NCBI GenBank assembly: GCA_023426345.1
Contig: JAFAAX010000115.1
Coordinates: forward strand, 1 to 14,979
Origin: Actinomycetes bacterium
GTDB taxonomy: Bacteria > Actinomycetota > Actinomycetes > Actinomycetales > Actinomycetaceae
Length of the DNA: 14,979 bases
Reading direction: 5' to 3'
In this document: one piece after another, positions 1 to 7,842 of the stretch
Position numbering within the stretch: the stretch's first letter is position 1
Layout: every line of letters starts with the position of its first letter
Translations under genes and position numbers: made by a program
Notes under the pieces: generated by a model
The model's input: only the letters and a program-made list of their open reading frames with translations
What the model was told of the DNA's origin: nothing
Databases searched by the model: none

Positions 1-1
1 C

Positions 2-3000
2 GCCGAGGCGACGGCGCAGCGCGGGGCGGAGGCCTCCGCCCGGTACCCCGAGAACCGCGCCGCCCGCCTGCTGGCGGACGCGCTGGCGGACCCGGGCGGG
101 CTGGACTACACGGTCCGCTTCGTCGACGGCGTCGTGCGCCCGGAGGACCCCGAGGTCGCCGCCGCCCACCTGGCGGCCCTCGGCGCTCAGAACCCCTCGT
201 TCCTGCCGGCGTGGCTGCGCCTCCCCGCGCGCCTCGGGGGAGCGGCCGGCCGGCTCGCCCCGGCCGTCGCCGTGGCGGCCGCGCGTCGGGTCTTCCAGGA
301 GCTCGTCGGCGACCTGGTCCTCGACGTGACCGACGACCGGCTGGGCCCCGCCATCCGGCGGTTGCGCGCCGACGGGTCGCGCCTCAATATCAACCTGCTC
401 GGCGAGGCCGTCCTGGGCGACGCCGAGGCCGACCGCCGTCTCCGCGACGTCGCTGTGCTGATGGCCCGCGACGACGTCGACTACGTGTCCCTCAAGGTCT
501 CCGCCGTCACCGGCCCGCACAACCCCTGGGCCCACGACCAGGTCGTCGACCGCGCGGTGGAGCGGCTGGCCCCCCTCTACGCGGCCGCACCGGCCACGGG
601 GTCGCCCTCGTTCATCAACCTCGACATGGAGGAGTACCACGACCTCGACCTCACCCTGGACGTGTTCACGCGGCTGCTCGACCGCCCGGAGAACCTCCGC
701 CTCGAGGCCGGCGTCGTGCTGCAGGCCTACCTGCCCGACGCCCTGCCCGCGATGCGGCGGCTCCAGGAGTGGGCGGCGGCACGGCGCCGTCGCGGGGGAG
801 CGCCCATCAAGGTGCGCCTGGTCAAGGGCGCGAACCTCGCGATGGAGCGCGTCGAGGCCGAGCTGCACGGCTGGGAGCAGGTGACCTGGGAGTCCAAGCG
901 CGCCACCGACGCGAACTACCTGCGGGTCCTCGACTGGGCACTCACGCCCGAGCGCACCGCGAACGTCCGGGTCGGCGTGGCCGGGCACAACCTGTTCACC
1001 CTGGCGTTCGCCTGGGAGCTGGCGGGGCTGCGCGGCGTGCGCGGCGCCCTCGACGTCGAGATGCTGTCCGGCATGGCCACCCAGCAGGCGGCCGCCGTGC
1101 GCGAGGACGTCGGGGACCTGCTCCTCTACGTGCCCGTCGTCCACCCCGAGGAGTACGACGTCGCCATCGCCTACCTGGTGCGCCGCCTGGAGGAGAACTC
1201 GGCGCCGGAGAACTTCATGGCGAGCATCTTCGACATCGGGACATCGGAGTCGGCGCGCGCCCTGGAGCGCGACCGGTTCCGCGCGGCGATCGCCCAGTGG
1301 CAGCGCGAGGGCGACACGCGCGTCCACCCCAACCGCCTCCAGAACCGGGCGACGGAGGGGGAGCGCGAGCTGGCGGGCGCCGTGCGCGCGCCGGGCGGGG
1401 GCGCCTGGCGCTTCGCCAACACGCCCGACTCCGACCCGGCGCTGCCCGCCAACCGCGCCTGGGCCGCTGAGCTGCTCGAACGGGCGCGCTCCTCCTCCCT
1501 GGGCGTCTCCACGGTCTCGGTGTCCGCCATCGACGAGGACGACGCCCTCGAGGGGATCCTCGGCCTCGGGGCGACCGCGGGCCGGACCTGGGCCGGGCGC
1601 CCCGCGCGCGAGCGCGCGGAGATCCTCCACCGGGCGGGCGTCGAACTGGGCCGCCGGCGCGCCGACCTCATCGAGGTCGCGGCCTCCGAACTGGGCAAGG
1701 GGATCGACCAGTCGGACGTCGAGGTCTCCGAGGCCATCGACTTCGCCCACTACTACGCCGAGCGCGCGCTGGAGCTCGACACGCTGGCGGGCGCCTCGTT
1801 CATCCCGGTCGGGCTGACGTTGGTGACCCCGCCGTGGAACTTCCCCCTGTCCATCCCGCTCGGCGGGACGGCCGCCGCGCTGGCCGCCGGGTCCGCGGTG
1901 CTGCTCAAGCCCGCCTCCGCGGCGCGCCGGTGCGCCGCCGTCCTGGCCGAGTGCCTGTGGGAGGCGGGCGTGCCCCGCTCCGTCCTGCAGCTGGTCATCC
2001 CCTCCTCCCACGCGTGGGGCGAGCGGCTCGTGCGCGACCCGCGGGTGGAGCGCGTGGTGTTGACGGGGTCCTCGGACACCGCGCGGATGTTCCGCTCGTG
2101 GCGGCCCGACCTGCCGCTGCTGGCCGAGACCTCAGGGAAGAACGCGATCGTCGTCACGCCGTCCGCGGACCTGGACCTGGCCGTGCGCGACGTCGTCGCC
2201 TCCGCCTTCGGCCACGCCGGGCAGAAGTGCTCGGCGGCGTCCCTGGTGATCCTGGTCGGGTCGGCCGGCTTCTCCCGGCGGTTCCACGACCAGCTGGTCG
2301 ACGCGACCCGCTCGCTGGTGGTCGGCTGGCCGACGGATCTCTCGGCCCAGATGGGGCCCCTGTCCGAGGCGCCGGCCCGGGGGTCGAAGCTGTGGCGGGG
2401 ATTGACGTCGCTGGAGCCGGGGCAGCGCTGGGTCCTCCAGCCGCGTCCTCTGGACGCGACGGGCCGCCTGTGGAGCCCGGGTATTCGCTCAGGGGTGCGG
2501 CCCGGGTCCGAGTTCCACCAGGTCGAGTACTTCGGGCCCGTGCTGGGCATCATGCGGGCGGCCTCGTTGGACGAGGCGATCGAGTGGCAGAACGCCACGG
2601 CGTTCGGGCTGACCGCCGGGTTGCAGTCGCTGGACGCCGAGGAGATCCGCACCTGGCTGGACCGCGTCCAGGCCGGCAACGTCTACGTCAACCGGGGGAT
2701 CACCGGAGCGATCGTGCGGCGCCAGCCTTTCGGCGGGTGGAAGCAGTCCGCCGTCGGCGCGGGCGCGAAGGCCGGCGGACCGAACTACCTGTTCGGATTC
2801 GGGCGGTGCGAGGCGCGCGACCTGCCGGCCGGCGAGGTCGGGGGCGCCGGTTACCCGTCGGTGCCCGAGCGCGCCGTGGACCTGCACAAGCCCCAGCTGC
2901 GAGCCCTCGTCGACGCGGCCGCTCCGGGCCTGGAGGCCGACGCCCGCAGGAGGCTCGAGCGCGATGTCGACGCCGTCGAGCACGCCTGCGACACGGAGTT

Positions 3001-3625
3001 CGACCTGCTGCACGACCCCTCGGGGCTGCGTGGTGAGCGCGACGTCCTGCGCTACCTGCCGGCGGCCGCGACGATCCGGGCAGAGGCCGGTGCGGACGCG
3101 GCGGAGGTGTTCGTCGTCATCGCGGCGGCGCTCGCGGTCGGGGAGTTCTCGGGACTCGCGCTTCCCGAGCAGGCGGGCGCGCAGCGCGGGCTTCCCGGCC
3201 GGGGTGCCACCGCCGTGCTCCGTCGCGCGGGCGGGAACGCGGACACGGCCCAGCCGTTGTGCGTGTCGGTCCCGCCGGCGGCGTCGGGCGCTGGCGCGGA
3301 CCTCCTCCCGCCCGCTGTCGAACAGGTGCTGCTCCAGCACGGCGCCACCGTCGTGCGCGAGACCCATGCCCGCTTCGTCGAGCGCCTGCGCAGCGCGGAT
3401 CACGGCCACGACGGGCGCGTGCGCCTGATCGGCGGGTCGGCGGAGGAGTTGCTGCGCGAGGTGGACGGCGACATCGACCTGGCCGTCTGGGGCGGGCCGG
3501 TCACCCACTGCGGGCGCCTCGAGATCCTGCCGTTCGTCCACGAGCAGGCGGTCGCGATCACGAACCACCGCTTCGGCAACCCCACGCCCCTGGGAGCGGC
3601 GGTCCTGCCGCCCGCCGTCCGCTGA
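2..3625 (+). CDS. putA: Bifunctional proline dehydrogenase / L-glutamate gamma-semialdehyde (P5C) dehydrogenase, 5' end outside window
   Basis: This enzyme oxidises proline to P5C (FAD) and then to glutamate (NAD+). The frame is open from base 2 with family-like sequence upstream of the first internal GTG (134), so the true start lies outside the window. Residues are numbered from base 2. The proline dehydrogenase half shows FINLDMEEYHD (about 204), RLVKGA (about 275) and the substrate-binding RRLEEN (arginines near 394). The aldehyde dehydrogenase half shows PWNF (about 611), the general-base glutamate in AETSGKN (E709), the catalytic cysteine in GQKCSA (C743) and EYFGPV. The E709-C743 spacing of 34 residues matches the canonical Glu268/Cys302 spacing. 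About 250 residues follow the catalytic domain, as is usual in actinobacterial PutA. There is no N-terminal RHH repressor domain in the visible part. Both active sites look intact. It converges on the stress-protein gene. Confidence 0.95.
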   Translation, partial: AEATAQRGAEASARYPENRAARLLADALADPGGLDYTVRFVDGVVRPEDPEVAAAHLAALGAQNPSFLPAWLRLPARLGGAAGRLAPAVAVAAARRVFQELVGDLVLDVTDDRLGPAIRRLRADGSRLNINLLGEAVLGDAEADRRLRDVAVLMARDDVDYVSLKVSAVTGPHNPWAHDQVVDRAVERLAPLYAAAPATGSPSFINLDMEEYHDLDLTLDVFTRLLDRPENLRLEAGVVLQAYLPDALPAMRRLQEWAAARRRRGGAPIKVRLVKGANLAMERVEAELHGWEQVTWESKRATDANYLRVLDWALTPERTANVRVGVAGHNLFTLAFAWELAGLRGVRGALDVEMLSGMATQQAAAVREDVGDLLLYVPVVHPEEYDVAIAYLVRRLEENSAPENFMASIFDIGTSESARALERDRFRAAIAQWQREGDTRVHPNRLQNRATEGERELAGAVRAPGGGAWRFANTPDSDPALPANRAWAAELLERARSSSLGVSTVSVSAIDEDDALEGILGLGATAGRTWAGRPARERAEILHRAGVELGRRRADLIEVAASELGKGIDQSDVEVSEAIDFAHYYAERALELDTLAGASFIPVGLTLVTPPWNFPLSIPLGGTAAALAAGSAVLLKPASAARRCAAVLAECLWEAGVPRSVLQLVIPSSHAWGERLVRDPRVERVVLTGSSDTARMFRSWRPDLPLLAETSGKNAIVVTPSADLDLAVRDVVASAFGHAGQKCSAASLVILVGSAGFSRRFHDQLVDATRSLVVGWPTDLSAQMGPLSEAPARGSKLWRGLTSLEPGQRWVLQPRPLDATGRLWSPGIRSGVRPGSEFHQVEYFGPVLGIMRAASLDEAIEWQNATAFGLTAGLQSLDAEEIRTWLDRVQAGNVYVNRGITGAIVRRQPFGGWKQSAVGAGAKAGGPNYLFGFGRCEARDLPAGEVGGAGYPSVPERAVDLHKPQLRALVDAAAPGLEADARRRLERDVDAVEHACDTEFDLLHDPSGLRGERDVLRYLPAAATIRAEAGADAAEVFVVIAAALAVGEFSGLALPEQAGAQRGLPGRGATAVLRRAGGNADTAQPLCVSVPPAASGAGADLLPPAVEQVLLQHGATVVRETHARFVERLRSADHGHDGRVRLIGGSAEELLREVDGDIDLAVWGGPVTHCGRLEILPFVHEQAVAITNHRFGNPTPLGAAVLPPAVR

Positions 3626-3634
3626 CTGCCGCCG

Positions 3635-3652
3635 CCGGAGCCGGCGCTCCGG
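3635..3652. terminator. Hairpin between convergent putA and usp, probable bidirectional terminator
   Basis: A perfect 7-bp stem (CCGGAGC / GCTCCGG) closes a CGGC loop. It occupies almost all of the 27-nt gap between two stop codons facing each other (3625 and 3653). There is no U-tract on either side, which is common for actinobacterial terminator hairpins. Its position makes a two-way terminator the simplest reading. Confidence 0.65.
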
Positions 3653-4123
3653 TCAATCGGCCTCGGGCGGCGCCGGCGGCAGCGTCCCCAGCGGAGGTGC
3701 GTCCCCGGGCCAGACCAGCACGACTGTGCAGGGGGCATGGTCGACGATGAAACGCGCGTCGCGGCCCAGGCTGCGCGGCCCCAGGCGCGAGCGGTCGCCG
3801 TCGCGGGCCACCACCAGGACGTCGGCCTCCCGCGCCGCCTCGACGACGACGCGCTCGGTGGGGCCGGTGAGCAGGCGCGTCGAGAGACCGGGGCCGAGGG
3901 CGCGGGCGGCGGCCTCCTCGAGCACGCGGCGGGCGGCGTCGGTCACCGCGTCCGAAGCGGCCCGCGAGCGGCGCCGTGGCGAGCCCAGCGGGGAGGGCCG
4001 GTCCGGCAGGACAGCACGGGGATCGGCCACGGCCGCCAACGTGACGGAAGCACCCGGCAGCGCCAGTGCGGCGTCGACCACCGCCGGCCACGTGGCCGGC
4101 TCCACCCAGGCGAGGACGCGCAT
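3653..4123 (-). CDS. Universal stress protein (UspA family), single domain, degenerate nucleotide-binding motif
   Basis: The protein has 156 residues, the normal size for one Usp domain. I chose the ATG at 4123-4121. It gives the typical start (MRVLAWVEPATW), has a GGGAGG ribosome-binding site 7-8 nt upstream, and overlaps the stop of the transporter gene in the string TGATG, implying translational coupling. An in-frame start at 4153 would lengthen the overlap. The C-terminal signature DVLVVARDG (101-109) followed by SLGRDARFIVDHAPCTVVLV (118-137) is Usp-like. The ATP-binding pattern G-x2-G-x9-G-S/T is not intact: GDRS stands at 109-112 and the last glycine is followed by Arg. It may not bind ATP like the MJ0577 class. 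The coupling suggests it modulates or senses the state of the transporter, but that is inference. Confidence 0.85.
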   Translation of the reverse strand: MRVLAWVEPATWPAVVDAALALPGASVTLAAVADPRAVLPDRPSPLGSPRRRSRAASDAVTDAARRVLEEAAARALGPGLSTRLLTGPTERVVVEAAREADVLVVARDGDRSRLGPRSLGRDARFIVDHAPCTVVLVWPGDAPPLGTLPPAPPEAD

Positions 4124-5430
4124 CAGAGGCCTCCCATCAGCGATCTGACCCACAGCGCAGTGGTCGCGGCCATGATAGCGAGGGGAACGGTCAGCGCGCC
4201 CAGGCGCGTGAACTCGCCCAGGTCGGCGTCCTCGTCATGCTCATGGAGGATGCGCCGCCACAGCAGTGTGGCCAGCGATCCGACGTAGGTGAGGTTCGGG
4301 CCGATGTTCACGCCGATCAGGACGGCCAGCACGGCGGCGGGACCGGTGTGGGCGACCAACGGCGCCAGCACCATGACGGCGGGCAGGTTGTTGACCAGGT
4401 TCGCCAGCACGGCTCCGACGACGGCCAGCGCCAGCAGGTCCGCCCACGATCCGCCCGAGGGGATGAGGGCGCGCACCTGGTCGCCCAGACCCGACCCGAC
4501 GACGGCCTCCACAACGACGGACAGCGAGAGGACGAAGAGGAGGAACAGGGGGTTCGCTGCGCGCAGGGCACGCATCAGCTCCGCCGCGGCACGCCGGGGC
4601 CGGGTCAGGATCCGCCGTCCGACCAGGAGAGCGACGGCCGCCAGCGCCACCCAGAACGGCTCGATCCCGATCGCGCCCGAGACGGCGAAGCCCGCCAGGG
4701 CCAGGCCGACGACCACCAGCGGGACGACGGGGACGGGCTCCGCGGCGGCCTCGGCCCCGGAGGGCGGTGAGTCATCCTGCTGGCCGGCGCGCCGCGGCGC
4801 GGCGGAGGACACGCGAAGATCCGCCCGGTAGTGGAGGCGCAGGACGGCGTACTCGACGGCGATCGCGGCGAGACACGGCAGGGCCATGTCGGAGGCGAAC
4901 GCGAGGAACCCAAGGCCAGTCGCGGACAAGGCCAGCAGGTTCGTCAGGTTGGAGACGGGCAGCAGCAGCGAGGCCGAGTTCGCCAGATGCGCCGTCGCGT
5001 GGACATGCGGGCGCGGATCGGCGCCCGTGCGCGCGGCCGTCGCGAAGACGACGGGCGTCAGCAGCACAACGGTGGCGTCCAGCGAGAGCGCGGCGGTGGT
5101 CGCCGAAGCGAGGAGGAACACGAGGGCGAACAGCGTGGCCGGGCGGCGCCGGCTGCGGCGGGCCATCCAGTCGCCGGCCGCCTGGAACAGCCCCTCGCGG
5201 TCGCACAGGTCGGCGAGGGCCAGGACGCCCGCCAGGAACAGCACGGTCGGCAGCATCCCGGCGATCCGCTGCCCGGCGACGGCCGCGGGGACGATGCCGA
5301 GGGCCAAGACCAGGAGGGCCGCGGGCACGGCGGCGACGGCCTCGGGCAGTCCGCGCGGCCGCGCGACGGCGAACAGCAGGACGGCCGCCAGCGCGACCAG
5401 CGACACCGCCTCGCCCGCCCATCCCTGCAT
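4123..5430 (-). CDS. ArsB/NhaD-superfamily ion transporter (ArsB-like)
   Basis: This 435-residue polytopic inner-membrane protein has the size and two-fold repeated layout of ArsB-type carriers. The first half carries ANSASLLLPVSNLTN (150-164) and the second ANLVNNLPAVM (343-353). These are followed by GVNIGPNLTYVGSLATLLWR (373-392), a near-diagnostic ArsB string. A hydrophilic cytoplasmic loop rich in Ala, Pro and Glu (about 205-233) divides the halves. Known relatives export arsenite or antimonite, or exchange sodium or other ions. No arsR, arsC or arsA lies nearby, so arsenic as substrate is unproven. The ATG at 5430 has no ribosome-binding site but stands 6 nt after a TACAGT -10 element, so translation is probably leaderless. 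The stop overlaps the start of usp. Confidence 0.88.
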   Translation of the reverse strand: MQGWAGEAVSLVALAAVLLFAVARPRGLPEAVAAVPAALLVLALGIVPAAVAGQRIAGMLPTVLFLAGVLALADLCDREGLFQAAGDWMARRSRRRPATLFALVFLLASATTAALSLDATVVLLTPVVFATAARTGADPRPHVHATAHLANSASLLLPVSNLTNLLALSATGLGFLAFASDMALPCLAAIAVEYAVLRLHYRADLRVSSAAPRRAGQQDDSPPSGAEAAAEPVPVVPLVVVGLALAGFAVSGAIGIEPFWVALAAVALLVGRRILTRPRRAAAELMRALRAANPLFLLFVLSLSVVVEAVVGSGLGDQVRALIPSGGSWADLLALAVVGAVLANLVNNLPAVMVLAPLVAHTGPAAVLAVLIGVNIGPNLTYVGSLATLLWRRILHEHDEDADLGEFTRLGALTVPLAIMAATTALWVRSLMGGL

Positions 5431-5436
5431 GGGGGA

Positions 5437-5442
5437 ACTGTA
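5437..5442 (-). promoter_or_regulatory. -10 element (TACAGT) of the arsB-like/usp operon, leaderless start
   Basis: On the minus strand the order is TACAGT, then TCCCCC, then ATG. The hexamer fits TANNNT, and a start point 7 nt downstream would fall on the A of the ATG. The 10 nt before the ATG contain no Shine-Dalgarno sequence. I see no clear -35 box. Confidence 0.55.
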
Positions 5443-5519
5443 GCCCTCACGCGCGGGCGGCCACGCGGTCGCGGCCCCGCGGTCCCAGCCACGCGGGCGC
5501 CCTCGTCGATGGGGATGGA

Positions 5520-6410
5520 TCAGTCAGCGAACGGCAGGCGCCGCCGGTACTCGAAGGCGATGACGGCGGCCGCCGCCGACAGGTTGAGCGAGTCCACCGC
5601 CGGGTTGAACGGGATGCGCACCATCGCGTCGCAGGCGGCCTGGAGCTCGGGCGTCATGCCGGCGCCCTCGTTGCCCAGGACGATCGCGGAGCGGGCGGGG
5701 AGGTCCGCGTCCCAGAGGGACTGGGCGGCGCCGCCCGACGTGCCGATGAGGGCGCGGCCGCTGCGGCGCGCCCACGTGATCAGGTCACCGGCGGCGACCC
5801 CGGTGGCGACGGGCATGCCGAAGACGGACCCCATCGAGGAGCGCACGGCCGCGGGGGAGAACGGGTCGGCGTGCGGCCCGACCAGGACGACTCCACCCAG
5901 GCCGGCGGCCTCGCACGTGCGCACGATCGTCCCGATGTTGCCGGGGGTCGAGGGGCGCTCCAGGACCAGGAGCGGATCGCTCCCGGGCATCTCGTCGAGG
6001 CGGCGGGCGCGCCGGTGCGCGATCACGACGGCGCCCGCCGGCATCTGCCGCTGCGTGAGGCGCAGGAACGCGGAGGCCGTCACGTGGACGACGGGGAGGC
6101 GGCGCTCGGCGGCCAGGCGCTCGATGTCCTCCAGCGCTGCGGCTGCGGGAGCCTCCGTCCTGTCGCGGGCGCCGGGGGTCCCCGGTGACGAGGACAGCCC
6201 GGCGGTCTCCCCATCCGACAGGATCACCGAGTCGATGTCCCAGCCGTCGGCGCGCAGGGCGCGGGTGGCGATCTGGACGCCCTCGGCGGCGAAGAGGTCG
6301 CCGAACCGGTGGCCATGACCGCCGGCGGAGTCCTTGAGCAGGGCGCGGGCGCGCTTGACCTGGGGGTTGGAGTCCGAGGAGATCAGGTCCTGGGGACGGG
6401 GTTCGGGCAC
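5520..6410 (-). CDS. TrmH/SpoU-family RNA 2'-O-ribose methyltransferase
   Basis: This 296-residue SPOUT methyltransferase uses S-adenosylmethionine to methylate a ribose 2'-OH in rRNA or tRNA. The N-terminal part (about 15-130) is the usual SpoU substrate-binding region. It contains a non-conserved linker at 70-92. The knotted catalytic domain shows all three SpoU motifs: motif 1 at 148-170 (N158, R164), motif 2 at 243-258 (GNEGAG, 246-251) and motif 3 at 272-290 (SLNLS, 274-278). The exact RNA target cannot be read from sequence. The start is the GTG at 6410, 6 nt after TACCAT, with no ribosome-binding site, so it is probably leaderless. It is transcribed away from the AbiEi/DUF559 gene. Confidence 0.9.
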   Translation of the reverse strand: MPEPRPQDLISSDSNPQVKRARALLKDSAGGHGHRFGDLFAAEGVQIATRALRADGWDIDSVILSDGETAGLSSSPGTPGARDRTEAPAAAALEDIERLAAERRLPVVHVTASAFLRLTQRQMPAGAVVIAHRRARRLDEMPGSDPLLVLERPSTPGNIGTIVRTCEAAGLGGVVLVGPHADPFSPAAVRSSMGSVFGMPVATGVAAGDLITWARRSGRALIGTSGGAAQSLWDADLPARSAIVLGNEGAGMTPELQAACDAMVRIPFNPAVDSLNLSAAAAVIAFEYRRRLPFAD

Positions 6411-6416
6411 GTCCGC

Positions 6417-6422
6417 ATGGTA
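6417..6422 (-). promoter_or_regulatory. -10 element (TACCAT) of the RNA methyltransferase gene, leaderless start
   Basis: Minus-strand order is TACCAT, then GCGGAC, then GTG. The spacing (6 nt from hexamer to start codon) is identical to that at 5430 and 14387. This also supports the GTG at 6410 as the true start. Confidence 0.55.
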
Positions 6423-6456
6423 GCAGTGGGGGTGTCGGGGCCCGCGCGCTCTGGGC

Positions 6457-6513
6457 CTGAGCGTCAGTGCCCTCTCGCGCGTGATCCGGGGCGAATCGGG
6501 CCTTGAAGCTCAG
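6457..6513 (+). repeat. 57-bp intergenic element, copy A (10-bp terminal inverted repeats)
   Basis: The left end is CTGAGCGTCA and the right end is TGAAGCTCAG, which pair at 9 of 10 positions. The core starts GTGCCCT and carries GCGC and GGCGAA blocks. By hand count it aligns without gaps to copy B at 40 of 57 positions and to the reverse complement of copy C at 43 of 57. Similarity continues weakly to the right (GGAGC at +5 to +9 in all three). It lies between the divergent methyltransferase and AbiEi/DUF559 genes. Confidence 0.8.
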
Positions 6514-6574
6514 TCTGGGAGCGCAGGCGGGTCTGGGCTGGGGTGTGCGTTTTCCGCAGATCGACCCCGGAGTC

Positions 6575-6609
6575 TTGTCAAAGATCATGAACTGATATGA
6601 ACTAGATCA
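6575..6609 (+). promoter_or_regulatory. AT-rich promoter-like patch upstream of the AbiEi/DUF559 gene
   Basis: The region stands out as AT-rich. It holds TTGTCA (6575-6580) and two direct copies of ATGAACT (6587-6593 and 6597-6603), 10 bp apart. GATCA flanks these at 6583-6587 and 6605-6609. TTGTCA could be a -35 box, with TATGAA (6596-6601) as a poor -10 at only 15 bp spacing. The repeated heptamer could instead be a regulator site. The assignment is weak. Confidence 0.3.
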
Positions 6610-7665
6610 ATGAATGATCTGAGTGACGCCGTTGATCACCTGGTGGTGTCCACGCATGCGACCTTCAAGCGCTGTCTCTCGGGGGAGCGTGAGGGGCGCC
6701 TTCTCCGGGTGTGGCGTCATGTCTATGTCGATGCCGACTTCTTTGCGGGTCTGTCCGCGCCCTACGAGGTCCATGAGCGGGCGACCCTCGTCCGCGCCTG
6801 TGCGGTCCAGGTGATCCTCGGGCCATCGGCCGTGATCAGCCACCAGACGGCGGCCCTGTGTCACGGGGTCGAGGTGCGTGAGGAGCTCATGGACATCCAT
6901 GTGTGCGGCGCCAGCTCGCGGGGCCTGGGCGGCGGGTTGCTGCCCCGGCTTTCCCTTCCGGACTTCTCGTCCGGGATTGGGCTCGTCCCCGAGGTCCGGG
7001 TTCTCCGGCACTCGTCCCTCATCGGGGAGGATTGGCAGTTCCGCAGTCTGTCAGGACTCGTGCTGGTTGATCCAGCGACCGCGGGAGCGCAGTGCGCGCA
7101 CTCACTGTCACCGCGAGACGGTGTCGTCGTCGCCAGTGGGGTCCTGCGCGGGTACAGCCGGTTCGATCGGTTCATCGAGAACGTCGAGGCCAGTCGCGAG
7201 CGCGAGGAGGATGCGCGGGCGAGGCTTGCCGCCCGGGCGCAGAGCCTCGTGGAACGCCGGGGCAAGCCCCGGGCGATGGCCGTCATTCGCGCGGCCGACG
7301 CCGCGTGCGAGTCGGTGCGGGAGCGTGAGCTGCTGTGGATTCTCAAGGCCGCGGGCTTTTGGGACGTGCGGACGCAGGTTCACCATCGAGCGGGCGTCTC
7401 CGACTACTACGTCGACTTCGAGCTCCCCGGCCTTCATCTCATCGTCGAGTATGACGGTGAGGGCAAGCGAGGCGAGACTGTTCGCGCGGTTCTGAGGTCC
7501 TACGACGAGGAGCTGGTCCGTCAGAAGGACCTCGAGGCGCAGGGGTGCCTGGTCCTGCGCGCCAAGGATCGCGAGGTGCGGAGTCCCGACCTCATCGTCC
7601 GGGAGATCGTGCAGCGCGCGGGACTGCGGCACCCGCCTCGACCGGTTCGCCTGCTCCAGGAGTGA
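6610..7665 (+). CDS. AbiEi-like N-terminal domain plus DUF559 (Vsr-like) nuclease-fold protein
   Basis: This 351-residue protein belongs to a common actinobacterial orphan type annotated as type IV toxin-antitoxin AbiEi antitoxin-domain or DUF559 protein. The N-terminal half shows RLLRVWRHVYVDADFF (30-45) and AVISHQTAALCHG (74-86), typical of the AbiEi winged-helix region. The C-terminal domain has the restriction-endonuclease-like residues: S-x-x-E-x-x-L (S235, E238, L241), YYVDF (D269) and IVEYDG (E280, D282), so catalysis looks possible. No AbiEii nucleotidyltransferase toxin is adjacent. No ribosome-binding site precedes the ATG. Third-position A/T codons are visibly commoner than in neighbouring genes, suggesting recent acquisition. 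Copies A and B of the 57-bp repeat flank it. Its function is unknown; defence or DNA metabolism is plausible. Confidence 0.75.
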   Translation: MNDLSDAVDHLVVSTHATFKRCLSGEREGRLLRVWRHVYVDADFFAGLSAPYEVHERATLVRACAVQVILGPSAVISHQTAALCHGVEVREELMDIHVCGASSRGLGGGLLPRLSLPDFSSGIGLVPEVRVLRHSSLIGEDWQFRSLSGLVLVDPATAGAQCAHSLSPRDGVVVASGVLRGYSRFDRFIENVEASREREEDARARLAARAQSLVERRGKPRAMAVIRAADAACESVRERELLWILKAAGFWDVRTQVHHRAGVSDYYVDFELPGLHLIVEYDGEGKRGETVRAVLRSYDEELVRQKDLEAQGCLVLRAKDREVRSPDLIVREIVQRAGLRHPPRPVRLLQE

Positions 7666-7692
7666 TGCTCGCGCGGCCTGTGGGCTCTGGAT

Positions 7693-7749
7693 CTGAGTCT
7701 CAGTGCCCTGGCGCGCGCGAGAGGGCCCGAAATGGGGGGTGAGACTCAG
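7693..7749 (+). repeat. 57-bp intergenic element, copy B (perfect 10-bp terminal inverted repeats)
   Basis: The ends CTGAGTCTCA and TGAGACTCAG are exact reverse complements. Inside, GCCCT and AGGGC can form a second stem around a GCGC-rich loop. The element begins 28 nt after the stop of the DUF559 gene and ends 93 nt before the SPFH start. It matches the reverse complement of copy C at 44 of 57 positions without gaps. As RNA it would fold and could terminate the upstream gene. Confidence 0.82.
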
Positions 7750-7795
7750 GGCGGGAGCAGGGGCAGGTTCGGGCCGCGTGAACGCTCGCTAAATA

Positions 7796-7812
7796 GATAT
7801 CACTTTGATAGC
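7796..7812 (+). promoter_or_regulatory. AT-rich operator-like dyad upstream of the SPFH/RHH operon
   Basis: TATCA and TGATA flank a 3-nt spacer (TATCACTTTGATA, 7798-7810). The symmetry extends outward to G/C at 7796/7812 with one mismatched pair (7797/7811). It lies in a short run of A/T (7790-7811), very unusual for this sequence, at promoter distance from the ATG at 7843. The downstream RHH protein is the obvious candidate ligand, but that is inference. Confidence 0.6.
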
Positions 7813-7842
7813 CTGTCTGTGTTCCCGACGAAGGAGACCGAC

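Noticed and set aside
5431..5519. Terminator for the RNA methyltransferase gene
   Set aside because: Several short GC palindromes are present, but none forms a clearly dominant hairpin.
7732..7842. Earlier in-frame start for the SPFH protein
   Set aside because: It would read through repeat copy B and the operator. The ATG at 7843 has a good ribosome-binding site and a normal N-terminus.
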